A DNA stretch of 54,205 nt from the NCBI GenBank assembly GCA_018401675.1, contig JAGYKM010000007.1, forward strand, positions 1 through 54,205, in the 5' to 3' direction. Below are positions 46,630 to 54,205 of the stretch, in pieces; position 1 is the stretch's first letter, and each line of letters opens with the position of its first letter. The translations under genes were made by a program, and so were the position numbers. The DNA is from Alphaproteobacteria bacterium (GTDB lineage Bacteria; Pseudomonadota; Alphaproteobacteria; 16-39-46). A model generated the notes under the pieces. The model was given only the letters and a program-made list of their open reading frames with translations. It had not been told where the DNA came from and searched no databases.

Positions 46630-47574
46630 TCACTCATCTAGATAGGCAGCCGCCTCTAAAGCCGCCATACACCCTAGACCTGCCGCAGTCACTGCTTGAC
46701 GATACACTTTATCAGTCACATCACCCGCAGCAAAAACACCAGGTACAGATGTTTTGGTGGTTCCAGGTTCTACTTCGATATAGTTATGGGCATCAAGGCG
46801 CAAGATAGTGGTAAATAAATCAGTTTGGGGTCGATGTCCAATAGCCACAAAAACCCCTTTGCAAGGCAACGTTGTCCGTTTTTGGGTATCAGTATCTTTC
46901 ACACAAACGCCTGTAACGTGAAGAAAAGGATCGTCTCCGCCCAAAATTTCCTCCACTTCACTATTCCAAAGGACTTTGATCTTATCGTTTTTAAAAAGCT
47001 TATCTTGAAGGATTTTTTCAGCCCGGAAAGAATCTCTTCTGTGAATAACCGTGACCAACGAAGCGTGTCTTGTTAGATATAAAGCTTCTTCCACCGCTGT
47101 GTTTCCACCGCCTATCACGACCACTTCTTTATTTTTAAAGAAAAATCCATCGCAGACCGCACATCCAGATACGCCATATCCGCGAAATTTTTCCTCGCTT
47201 TCAAGCCCCAGCCATTTCGCTTGAGCGCCGGTAGCAATAATCAGAGCCTTTGATTTGTAGATTTTTCCTGACTCGCCCTCGCACTCAAATGGCCGTTTAG
47301 TCACATCAACTCGGGTAATGCGATCCTCAATAAATTTAGTCCCCATATGCAAGGCTTGAGCCTTCATTTCTTCCATGAGCCATGGCCCTTGGATAACATC
47401 TTTGAATCCTGGATAGTTTTCCACATCAGTGGTCCACATCAACTGGCCTCCAGGTTCACTTCCTGAAATCATCACAGGCTTTAAATCGGCTCTAGCCGCA
47501 TAAATAGCAGCGGTATACCCGGCTGGGCCAGATCCTATAATTAATACCGGTACGCATTCACTGCTCATACTCAT
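46630..47574 (-). CDS. trxB: thioredoxin reductase
   Basis: 314 residues, complete. TrxB passes electrons from NADPH through FAD to thioredoxin. The FAD-binding start is VLIIGSGPAGYTAAIYAAR, the redox pair is CAVCDG, and the NADPH motif is VVIGGGNTAVEEALYLTRHA. The second FAD motif is VPGVFAAGDVTD. The frame is intact and codon use is like its neighbours. The DUF2155 remnant lies just upstream and lysR just downstream, all on one strand. Confidence 0.96.
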   Translation of the reverse strand: MSMSSECVPVLIIGSGPAGYTAAIYAARADLKPVMISGSEPGGQLMWTTDVENYPGFKDVIQGPWLMEEMKAQALHMGTKFIEDRITRVDVTKRPFECEGESGKIYKSKALIIATGAQAKWLGLESEEKFRGYGVSGCAVCDGFFFKNKEVVVIGGGNTAVEEALYLTRHASLVTVIHRRDSFRAEKILQDKLFKNDKIKVLWNSEVEEILGGDDPFLHVTGVCVKDTDTQKRTTLPCKGVFVAIGHRPQTDLFTTILRLDAHNYIEVEPGTTKTSVPGVFAAGDVTDKVYRQAVTAAGLGCMAALEAAAYLDE

Positions 47575-47591
47575 TCTCCTTTAACATTAGT

Positions 47592-48060
47592 TTATGGGAT
47601 TGCCTTCCATCTCCTGAGAGTCACCCGTAAGATCGGAAGGTCGACTATCAGGACATCCGATAATCCATATATCGTAAATAGGGTGGTCCAAGGCACTAAT
47701 GGTCATGCAGATGCACATAAAATCTCTGCAAAGAGATATTTTTCTGGCTCAGTAGGACTGAACTCTTTTATTTCCCTGATATCAAGGCCACAGCCCTGGG
47801 AGTTCATCCGGGGCCGACTGCCTACAAGAATAGGGTGGAGTTTAAGACGCCCAAAAGAATCGTCTTTCCTATGGGGATGAGGAGTTTTTACCCGGCCTGT
47901 GGATTTATCCAAACTCCCACCAAAGCAAAGGGCGCTGATATCACGGAAGACGAGGGATCTCAGTCGCCCTTTGGCACCCCCTGTGCTTATAAAGCCAGCC
48001 AGTCCCGCTATCCCAATGAAAACGGCCAGCCCTTGAGAAATTCCTCACCCTATCTGCCCT
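47592..48060 (-). pseudogene. DUF2155-family envelope protein, decayed
   Basis: From about 48060 on the minus strand, a hydrophobic leader (GLAVFIGIAGLAGFIS) is followed by SLDKSTGRVKT, then in another frame CRQSAPDELPG, then EPEKYLFAEILCAS, and finally SALDHPIYDIWIIGCPDSR, ending at a TAA (47592). These blocks match DUF2155 proteins of alphaproteobacteria (LDKxTGRV, C-(5)-PP-E-P, LxALEHPVYDVWVxxC). At least three frame changes are present. Position directly after mlaD agrees with the usual order. A long plus-strand frame here (47835-48068) is antisense coincidence. Confidence 0.65.
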
Positions 48061-48079
48061 GCTTATAGTGCTGACCCCA

Positions 48080-48574
48080 TTATGCATCTGACCTAAAGGA
48101 GGCCTCCTCCTCTCCGGTTCCTCTTTGACGTCTTTGATTTTTCACTTCCAAAATCATATGCCCAATTAAGGATTCTAAGTTCATTGCGCTTTGGGTGAAC
48201 TTGATTTCTCCTTTTCACCAAGCATGGTGTCGGATCCGCCTGGAGCCAGCATCAAGAACTTTCCCCTAAAAAGGCTTTCACTAGCCACCGAAGCCACCGT
48301 ATCGTCAGGTAACTCACCTTAGGATCCACACAATATCTACAACTGCCAAATAACTGTCTGATCTAAATGGATTTTTCCAATAATTCTTCCACCTTGATCC
48401 CACCCAGCTTAACATCGCTACCTTGGGCAAGACCATCTATAATGATCAAACTTTGCTACATAGATAGCGCCTTGGGCGATGACTGACTATAAACAAGATA
48501 GGCAAAACCCAATAATCCTATGGCTACTAAGAGTACAACGCCCCCTATAAATGTTTCACTATATTACGCCTCAT
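48080..48574 (-). pseudogene. mlaD: mlaD, phospholipid-transport MCE protein, decayed
   Basis: From ATG 48574 the minus strand gives MRRNIV, then FIGGVVLL-like and LVAIGLLGFAYLVYSQSSPK for the membrane anchor. The MCE domain follows in pieces: HIDGLAQGSDVKLGGIKV, VASVASESLFRGKFLMLAPG, GSDTMLGEK, and GEIKFTQSAMNLESLIGH, ending FRSDA at a TAA. Frame changes and two stops interrupt it. MlaD is the periplasmic substrate-binding part of the Mla system that keeps outer-membrane lipid asymmetry. mlaE and mlaF are not next to it. Confidence 0.75.
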
Positions 48575-48857
48575 GGTATCTCCTTTGCTCATATTTGATC
48601 CTTAACTCCCTTATAAATCTTGTAGTATGCTTTTAGCTTCCACATGGCAGAAAATTGGGATAAAAACCGAGACTTATACCCATATAAAACTCGTCCAAAC
48701 AAACTTTTATTGTACTTTTTATAAAAATTATGGACAAAGCTTCTCTAATAAACCATAACCATCTCATAATCATACAGTTATAGGTTGATTCATTAAAATT
48801 TAGACTGCATTGATCCTAAAATAGGTCAAATAGCTGTCCGGTAGAATTAGGTGTTCC

Positions 48858-49836
48858 ATGTCTACTCATATATCCCCTCATGATAAGTATTTTAAAACCA
48901 TGATGGAATAATTCTGAAGTCTCTTATTCTTTTATACAAGATAACTTACCAAGCTCTACTCGCATAGACCTTCTTCTTGACCTTAGTCAAAAGAATCTAT
49001 GATAGAAGACTCCTTATGTACACAATTACTGATCTCTATTTTAAAGCCCATTTTGCCCCTATTGCCTCTCCTTTGAAGACGAAAAGTCCTCTCAGATTCA
49101 AGCATTTGATAAATCTCTTGAGGAAGGGCTTATTTATATTCTTATTGAGCATGCTCTAGACCAGATAAGCTTTTCCTTTCGCTTATGGAAATATACATGT
49201 GTCTTTGATAGACATTTAAAACGAACTTAAAGGTCCTTTTCCTTTGATATACTTTTATGATTCTCCATTCGGGAAAATCTCCCTACACCTATTCCACTGA
49301 TTTCTTCTCCTTGTTTGGAGACAACGAACATCTTGTAAGGAATATATTCACTAATCCTTTTAATTCTTCGGGATCTTGCCAGCAAGCCTGATGAAGAGCT
49401 ATCCACCCACCTGAAACTAAGGTTTGTGGAAAGCAATCATGAAGCATATATGGACCAAAAAGTGGGATGCTTTCTTTAAGCCCTCATTTAATGATTTTGT
49501 GATAGTATTCTAATGAAGAGATAGTTTATCTTGCTATCCCTTTATTACATATTCCATAATAAGAAAATGAATCATAGAGAATGGTCACTGCTTAAAGGAA
49601 TTAGCAGCAAGCAGTACATCCAAAGAAAAGGAGACAACTCATTATGAATATGGAAGAATGCTCGAACAACGCGGTATTCTCAAGGGAAAGCTTGAAGGCA
49701 TGCGTGAAGGAAAGCTTGAAGGAAAGCTTGAAGAAAGACTTGAGATTGCGACTAGATTATTGGCATAAAGCGACATTCGCTTGATCATGTCGCTGATCTC
49801 CTAGACCTCTCTTTAGAGGGAGATGAAGATGCTTAA
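48858..49836 (+). pseudogene. Rpn-family PD-(D/E)XK nuclease/transposase-like gene, decayed
   Basis: From ATG 48858: MSTHISPHDKYFKTMME and then a stop; later frames give TDLYFKAHF, SLEEGLIYILIEHALDQISF, FFSLFGDNEHLVRNIFTNPF and LASKPDEELSTHLKL. The last part reads YGRMLEQRGILKGKLEG with repeated GKLEG units, then SLDHVADLLDLSLEGDEDA at a TAA (49836). This is the recombination-promoting nuclease (Rpn, PDDEXK transposase-like) family, including its charged EGK-repeat tail. At least five frame changes or stops are present. The family multiplies in endosymbiont genomes. Confidence 0.75.
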
Positions 49837-50342
49837 CCATCCCACCTTAATAAAGATTCTTCGAGGAGTAGTCATTATGTTGGATCACGGGAAGAAGGCT
49901 TCGAGGAGCCGAGGCTTCCTTAAGGGGAAGCTTTGAGGGCACATGTGAGGGAATCCTTCAGGGGAAACTTGAAGGAAGACGTGAAAATGCCACTCAGATT
50001 GCTCCATAAAGGTTCTTGTCTTGATGAAGTTATCTTCTTCATTAGAGCTTTTAATGGTAGAAGAACGTTAGCTCTAAGCCCAGTCAAAGAAAAAAAAGAT
50101 TTAAGATTCATGGAATGATAGGAGCACTTGGAAGTCATCTTTTGACTTAAACCCTCTCTGTTTTTTTCATGAGGGATCTTTGGGCAAAATCACTAAAAAG
50201 TGAATCCAATCTTCGAGAATACCCCTATTTTTGTTATAAAACCAATGTAAAGCTGAATTTACTTCTTTCTTCTTTGACTTCAAGGAGGAGACGGTGGCAT
50301 TCTAGGAGGGTCCAAATGCTTCAATTAGGGAATAGTGTTTCC
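49837..50342 (+). other. fragment of a second Rpn-like tail, then empty sequence
   Basis: Between 49880 and 50070 the plus strand again encodes, in mixed frames, a charged tail of the EGKLEG type followed by SLDEVIFFIRAF. This is most easily read as the 3' end of another Rpn copy with its 5' part lost. The rest, to 50342, shows no gene. Confidence 0.45.
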
Positions 50343-51007
50343 ATGTCTCAACTGACCCCTTTTAATAGCCCCTTTGCCTCTTCAGACTTTGGGCATCTAG
50401 AACAAGAAATTGTCGCTTTGGAACAAGCGGGGTGTGGATTGGTTGCATTGTGATTGTGATGGTCACTTTGTGCCCACATTACCTTTGGTCTGCTATGATC
50501 AAAACCATCCGTTCCTTAACTTCTTTGTTTTTGGATGTGCATTTAATGATCTCCCCAGTCGATCCTTTATAGGAAGATTTTGCTTAAAAGGGAGGAGATC
50601 TTAACCATCCATAGTGAGGCAGGACCATCTTTACTGATCTTTACAGCGCATCAAAGATCTTAATAAATGGCTGGTCTCGCTCCTCAACCCTGGCACCCCG
50701 CTTTGCCTATTTTTCCCCTAGCTTCAGTGGTGGATGTGGTTTTAATCATGTCCGTAAATCCAGGTTTTGGAGGGCAGTCTTTTTAACTCTCAGTTAAAAA
50801 GATAGAAGACCTGAAGTCGTTTAATAATAAAAGAGGGCCTGCCCACAAAGATTGAGGTTGATGGTGGAATTACTCCCTAAGATATCCGCCTCTGTAATTA
50901 GTGCCGGAGCTGATATTCTGGGTGGCAGGCACGAGCATTTTAGGTCATGATCTCAAGAATATAGAAAAGCCATTCAAGCGTTACGTCAGGGATCTTCTTC
51001 AAAATAG
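50343..51007 (+). pseudogene. rpe: ribulose-phosphate 3-epimerase, decayed
   Basis: Starting MSQLTP, the pieces in order are APFASSDFGHLEQEIVALEQ-like, then AGC and WLHCDCDGHFVP (normally DWLHVDVMDGHFVPN). [49 protein letters not shown] and SAGADILVAGTSIF follow. The last codons end at a TAG (51007). These are the conserved blocks of the pentose-phosphate epimerase. At least six frame changes occur. If the gene is truly lost, the non-oxidative pentose phosphate branch would be impaired. Confidence 0.8.
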
Positions 51008-51231
51008 CAATAGGCGTGTAAACATATCTGCAGTCAGATCCTCCACCTGTAAGCATTCAAAATGCGTTCCAATACAATTGGAAACTAAGTTTTCTATCAA
51101 CTCCAAGAGACGTGAAAAGCCTTCCAGAGAGTATGGGTTTTCATACACAAGAGCCTGTCTTTTACTTCCAACCTGGCAAAGAGCTATTAATAATGATAGT
51201 TGTGCGTCCCTGACCATAAGGAGTTCGTCCC

Positions 51232-53085
51232 GTGTCCTGTTCTGCATCGCATCCTACTTCTCCTGAAAAGTCGGCAGAAGGGGCTTCCTCTAGAGGAAGC
51301 TTTCAGACATTTCTTTTTCTGGTGCCTTATTTCTGGCCCACCGGCGAAAGAGAAATTCGCGCCCGTTTTGTCCTCACCTTGGTAGCTCTCGTTACGGCAA
51401 AACTTATTAATGTAGTGGTTCCGTGGGTCTTTAAGGTTTGTTTGGATGCCCTTGATGGACCTGCATCTTTGCCCCTGGTGTCCATCTCTAATATTTGGGT
51501 TTTGTTACCGATAGGACTTATACTTAGCTATGGCTGCGTTCGTTTTCTTGCCAGTTTTTTTTCAGAAGCCCATACCCTCTTATTCACAAAAGTAGAACAA
51601 AGAGCCCTCCGCATTCTTTCTTTAAGAGTGTTTAAGCACATCCATGCTTTGAGCTTACGATTCCATCTTGACCGAAAAACCGGTGGTTTATCCAGAATTA
51701 TTGAAAGAGGCAAACTAGGCATAGAGCAAACCCTCCGGTTTCTTCTTTCTGTTATTTTGCCAGCTTTCTTAGAAGTAGTTTTTGTCTGTGCATTTCTGTT
51801 TTGGATATACCCCCCTCTGTTCTCCTTAGTAATCTTGATTACCATGATTATCTATACGGGGTTTACCATCCAAACCACTAACTGGCGAATTAAATACATT
51901 CACGAAAAAAATAGAGCTGACGAAGACACCCAAACCAAAGAAATTGATAGCCTTTTAAACTACGAAACCGTCAAATATTTTAATAATGAACCACTGGAAG
52001 CTCAGCGTTTTGATCACAGCCTTTGTCGTTATGAAAAAGCCTCAGTTCGCTTTAAGCTCAGCTTGGCAGCACTTAATTTGGGACAATCCATTATTATAAC
52101 CATCGGCATGGTGGTATTAATGGTGATGACCGCCTACGCTATTCTCCAAGGCACCTTAACCTTAGGTGATTTTGTATTAATGAACATCTATCTTCTCCAA
52201 CTCTATATACCCCTTAATAATTTAGGCTTTGCCTATCGAGAAACCAAACAATCTTTGATCAACATAGAGCGAATGCTTTCCATTTTGGACACGTCTCCAG
52301 AGATTTATGACCTACCTGGAGCAAAGTCCTTGAAGCTTACCCAAGGCCTAGTATCTTTTGATCATGTGAGTTTTAGCTATTCTCCTGAGAGAAAAATCCT
52401 TGAAGATATTTCTTTTACCATTCACCCAGGTGAAACAGTAGCTATAGTCGGCCCCAGTGGCGCTGGAAAATCCACCCTAGTACGTCTCTTGCTCCGGTTT
52501 TATGAACCCACTAAAGGCGCCATTTATATTGATCATCAAAACATTCAACAGATAACACAATCCAGCTTACGCAAAAACATAGGGGTAGTTCCCCAAGATA
52601 CAGTTCTGTTTAATGATACTCTCGGGTACAACGTTCATTATGGAAAAGCTTCTTCTTCCTTAAAACAGGTCAAAGAAGCCATTAGGCTCGCTCAGTTAGA
52701 GCCCTTACTGGAAAAACTTCCTCAAGGCCTCTCTACCTTGGTGGGAGAAAGAGGACTTAAGCTCTCTGGCGGTGAAAAACAACGGGTTGCGCTCGCTCGA
52801 GTTCTGTTAAAACAAACACCTATACTCGTATTTGACGAAGCTACCTCTTCTTTAGATTCCCGATCTGAAAAAGCCATTCAGAAAAATATCCAAGCCATTT
52901 CTAAAAAACACACCACCTTGGTTATTGCCCATCGTCTGTCAACCGTCATCCATGCTCATCAAATTATTGTGCTTGATCATGGGCGTATTGTGGAAACGGG
53001 CACTCATCAAGAACTTCTGAAGCGCTCTGGCCTCTATTCTCAGTTATGGAATAAGCAACGTATTGAAAGTGATATACCTGCATAA
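51232..53085 (+). CDS. ABC exporter of the Atm1/HMT1 type
   Basis: 617 residues from a GTG: six-segment membrane domain, then nucleotide-binding domain, the half-transporter layout of Atm1. The family signature region DEDTQTKEIDSLLNYETVKY and FNNEPLEAQRFD lies between segments 4 and 5. Walker A is GPSGAGKSTL, the ABC signature is LSGGEKQRVALARVLL, and Walker B is ILVFDEATSSLD. Atm1-like exporters carry glutathione-linked sulfur or metal species out of the cytosol; alphaproteobacterial members protect against heavy metals. The frame is intact immediately after a stretch of badly decayed genes. Confidence 0.92.
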   Translation: MSCSASHPTSPEKSAEGASSRGSFQTFLFLVPYFWPTGEREIRARFVLTLVALVTAKLINVVVPWVFKVCLDALDGPASLPLVSISNIWVLLPIGLILSYGCVRFLASFFSEAHTLLFTKVEQRALRILSLRVFKHIHALSLRFHLDRKTGGLSRIIERGKLGIEQTLRFLLSVILPAFLEVVFVCAFLFWIYPPLFSLVILITMIIYTGFTIQTTNWRIKYIHEKNRADEDTQTKEIDSLLNYETVKYFNNEPLEAQRFDHSLCRYEKASVRFKLSLAALNLGQSIIITIGMVVLMVMTAYAILQGTLTLGDFVLMNIYLLQLYIPLNNLGFAYRETKQSLINIERMLSILDTSPEIYDLPGAKSLKLTQGLVSFDHVSFSYSPERKILEDISFTIHPGETVAIVGPSGAGKSTLVRLLLRFYEPTKGAIYIDHQNIQQITQSSLRKNIGVVPQDTVLFNDTLGYNVHYGKASSSLKQVKEAIRLAQLEPLLEKLPQGLSTLVGERGLKLSGGEKQRVALARVLLKQTPILVFDEATSSLDSRSEKAIQKNIQAISKKHTTLVIAHRLSTVIHAHQIIVLDHGRIVETGTHQELLKRSGLYSQLWNKQRIESDIPA

Positions 53086-53516
53086 ACATTCCTAAAGGTA
53101 ATCATCCTACAACCCTCAAGAACTTTCTTTAAGGCACAATTTCACTCACAGTTCTTGGAAGAAATAAGCTCTATAGGCTATTCTGGGGATGCTGAACTCG
53201 GGAAATCGGGCACAACTCGATAAAAATCGTTGTGAGATACGAGAAGATTGGTAGAAGAAGTGAGCCTCAATTATTTTTGAAAACAAAGATCATCCGTTTT
53301 GAAAAATTGATTATTATCTTGCCCTGCTAACGCTATACCTCTTCTTTTATTTAAATCACCAAATTCTGTCACCTGTCCTGCTCTTGTAGAGCAGACACCC
53401 TTTTGGTGGAATATTTTTGCTGATTATCTCTTTGCGCCATGTCTAAAAACCATGTATGAAAAGAATTTCTTAACCTAACTCTCCTTGGTTTTAAGCTTAT
53501 TAAGGATTATTCACCT
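53086..53516. other. intergenic region with one short hairpin
   Basis: About 430 bases, no gene seen. A 7-base perfect hairpin (CTGCTCT, loop TGT, AGAGCAG) at 53378-53394 is followed by ACACCCTTTT, so it might end a transcript, but the T-run is weak. Promoter of the downstream transporter must lie in the last 100 bases. Confidence 0.4.
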
Positions 53517-54205
53517 ATGCGCTGGTTCAAACGCTCCATTGCTTCCACTTCTCAACAAGAAGCAAGATTTCTGGGACACCTCAACATACCTTTTTTTACC
53601 TTTATGTCCTGGTTCTTAGAGAGAGGCTATCTTCAAGGTGCCTTTTGGGCCGTTATGACCACTCTGGTCAGTAATATTAATGACGTGCTTATGAAAGGAC
53701 TTGGGGAACGGCTTAGCGTTGTAGAGATAGTTTTCTTTCGGTTTTTCTTCAGCCTTATTACGCTTTTTCCGTTCATTCTAAAACAAGGAGGGTTCTCCTT
53801 ACGCATGGAAAAACCAATATTGCACATTCTGCGTGCTCTCATTGGGGTCATAGCTATTGGATGTTCTTGTTTAGCGGTAATTCAATTACCCCTCACAGAA
53901 GTCACCACTTTGTTTTTTACCCAACCTCTTTTCTTTTTACCCCTGGCGTTCTTATTTTTAAAAGAAGTCATCCCCTTTCAAAGAATTTTGGCTACGTTGG
54001 TGGGATTTGTGGGTATTTTAATTATTGTCCGTCCCTACGATGCTCACTTTGATTTATATGCCTTAATTCCCATCTTAGGCGCCCTTCTTTTTGCCTTTTT
54101 GGATATTTTGGCTAAAAAAATGGTGACGAGCGAAACCCGATTGAGTCTCTTATTTACCTTTGCATTGGGTACAACGGCGGCCGCATTTATTCCCGCCCTC
54201 TTCTT
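53517..54205 (+). CDS. DMT/EamA-family transporter (partial, runs off window)
   Basis: From ATG 53517 an open frame continues to the window end (229 codons, no stop). After ~40 polar residues (a longer lead than usual) come EamA segments: GAFWAVMTTLVSNINDVLMK, FFRFFFSLITLFPFIL, LRALIGVIAIGCSCLAVIQL, PLTEVTTLFFTQPLFFLPLA and the junction FLKEVIPFQRILATLVGFVG. The second EamA repeat begins at YALIPILGALLFAFLDILAK. Rickettsial relatives of this type import S-adenosylmethionine, but the substrate here cannot be told from sequence. Confidence 0.85.
   Translation, partial: MRWFKRSIASTSQQEARFLGHLNIPFFTFMSWFLERGYLQGAFWAVMTTLVSNINDVLMKGLGERLSVVEIVFFRFFFSLITLFPFILKQGGFSLRMEKPILHILRALIGVIAIGCSCLAVIQLPLTEVTTLFFTQPLFFLPLAFLFLKEVIPFQRILATLVGFVGILIIVRPYDAHFDLYALIPILGALLFAFLDILAKKMVTSETRLSLLFTFALGTTAAAFIPALF

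Noticed and set aside
47835..48068. 77-codon plus-strand frame with several Cys
   Set aside because: It is exactly antisense to the DUF2155 remnant, whose conserved blocks can be read on the minus strand next to mlaD and trxB. The plus-strand frame matches nothing I know.
50999..51247. 82-codon minus-strand frame upstream of the ABC exporter
   Set aside because: Composition is coding-like, but it overlaps the rpe end and the exporter start, has no family I recognise and no clear ribosome site. Left as unexplained.
1..54205. CRISPR arrays, prophage or complete insertion sequence
   Set aside because: No regularly spaced repeats, no phage structural genes and no intact transposase with terminal repeats were seen; the only mobile-like genes are decayed Rpn nucleases.

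Overview
The window reads as a piece of a moderately AT-rich alphaproteobacterial chromosome from a host-associated, probably intracellular lineage; Holosporales-like is my best guess, from gene content and order and not from a phylogeny. Alphaproteobacterial signs are the divergent DUF721/mutY pair, plsY-topA-rnr, nuoL-nuoM-nuoN-rnj, rpoZ upstream of a bifunctional rsh/spoT, mlaD followed by a DUF2155 gene and trxB, a 17-kDa-antigen-type glycine-zipper lipoprotein, and an Atm1-type ABC exporter. Host-associated signs are a secreted ubiquitin-like protein, a leucine-rich-repeat protein ending in a CaaX-like box, a host-attachment family gene, and widespread gene decay.

Layout. 1-5 kb (minus strand): atpI, a DsbA-like thiol protein, a secreted protein of unknown function, an MFS transporter and a cation-diffusion facilitator. 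5-16.5 kb: lipoprotein, DnaJ/CbpA, DUF721 and mutY, then a minus-strand run of LRR protein, RNase HII, Kef-type antiporter, family-4-like UDG, GNAT and glmS. 16.5-19.8 kb: glmU with only its acyltransferase half open, and a murJ with a shattered 5' half. 19.8-24.5 kb: spoT, two tandem secreted coiled-coil paralogues (one dead) and a frameshifted rpoZ. 24.7-31.4 kb: ldcA, tyrS, rlmB, plsY and topA (one frameshift). 31.4-34 kb: accessory island between topA and rnr, with the ubiquitin-like gene, a GC-rich secreted gene interrupted at a G7 tract and a frameshifted host-attachment gene. 34-39.3 kb: rnr, a methyltransferase, tdk and rnj. 39.3-44.4 kb: nuoN (5' end disrupted), nuoM (shattered) and nuoL (intact). 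44.6-45.7 kb: a degenerate tRNA-Asp-like gene and an unidentified, highly structured RNA. 45.7-48.6 kb: lysR, trxB and the remnants of a DUF2155 gene and mlaD. 48.8-51 kb: remnants of Rpn-family nuclease genes and rpe. 51.2-54.2 kb: Atm1-type ABC exporter and a DMT/EamA transporter running off the end.

The decay has two styles: single +/-1 shifts, often in homopolymers (topA, tdk, rpoZ, the ubiquitin-like gene, the G7 gene), and dense multi-frame shattering (glmU 5', murJ 5', nuoM, mlaD, Rpn, rpe). The first could be sequencing error, tolerated slippage or recent mutation. The second, with an in-frame stop in the coiled-coil paralogue, looks like real pseudogenisation, although a low-quality assembly could mimic part of it. 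If real, envelope precursor synthesis (glmU), lipid-II flipping (murJ), the Mla pathway and complex I are being lost together.
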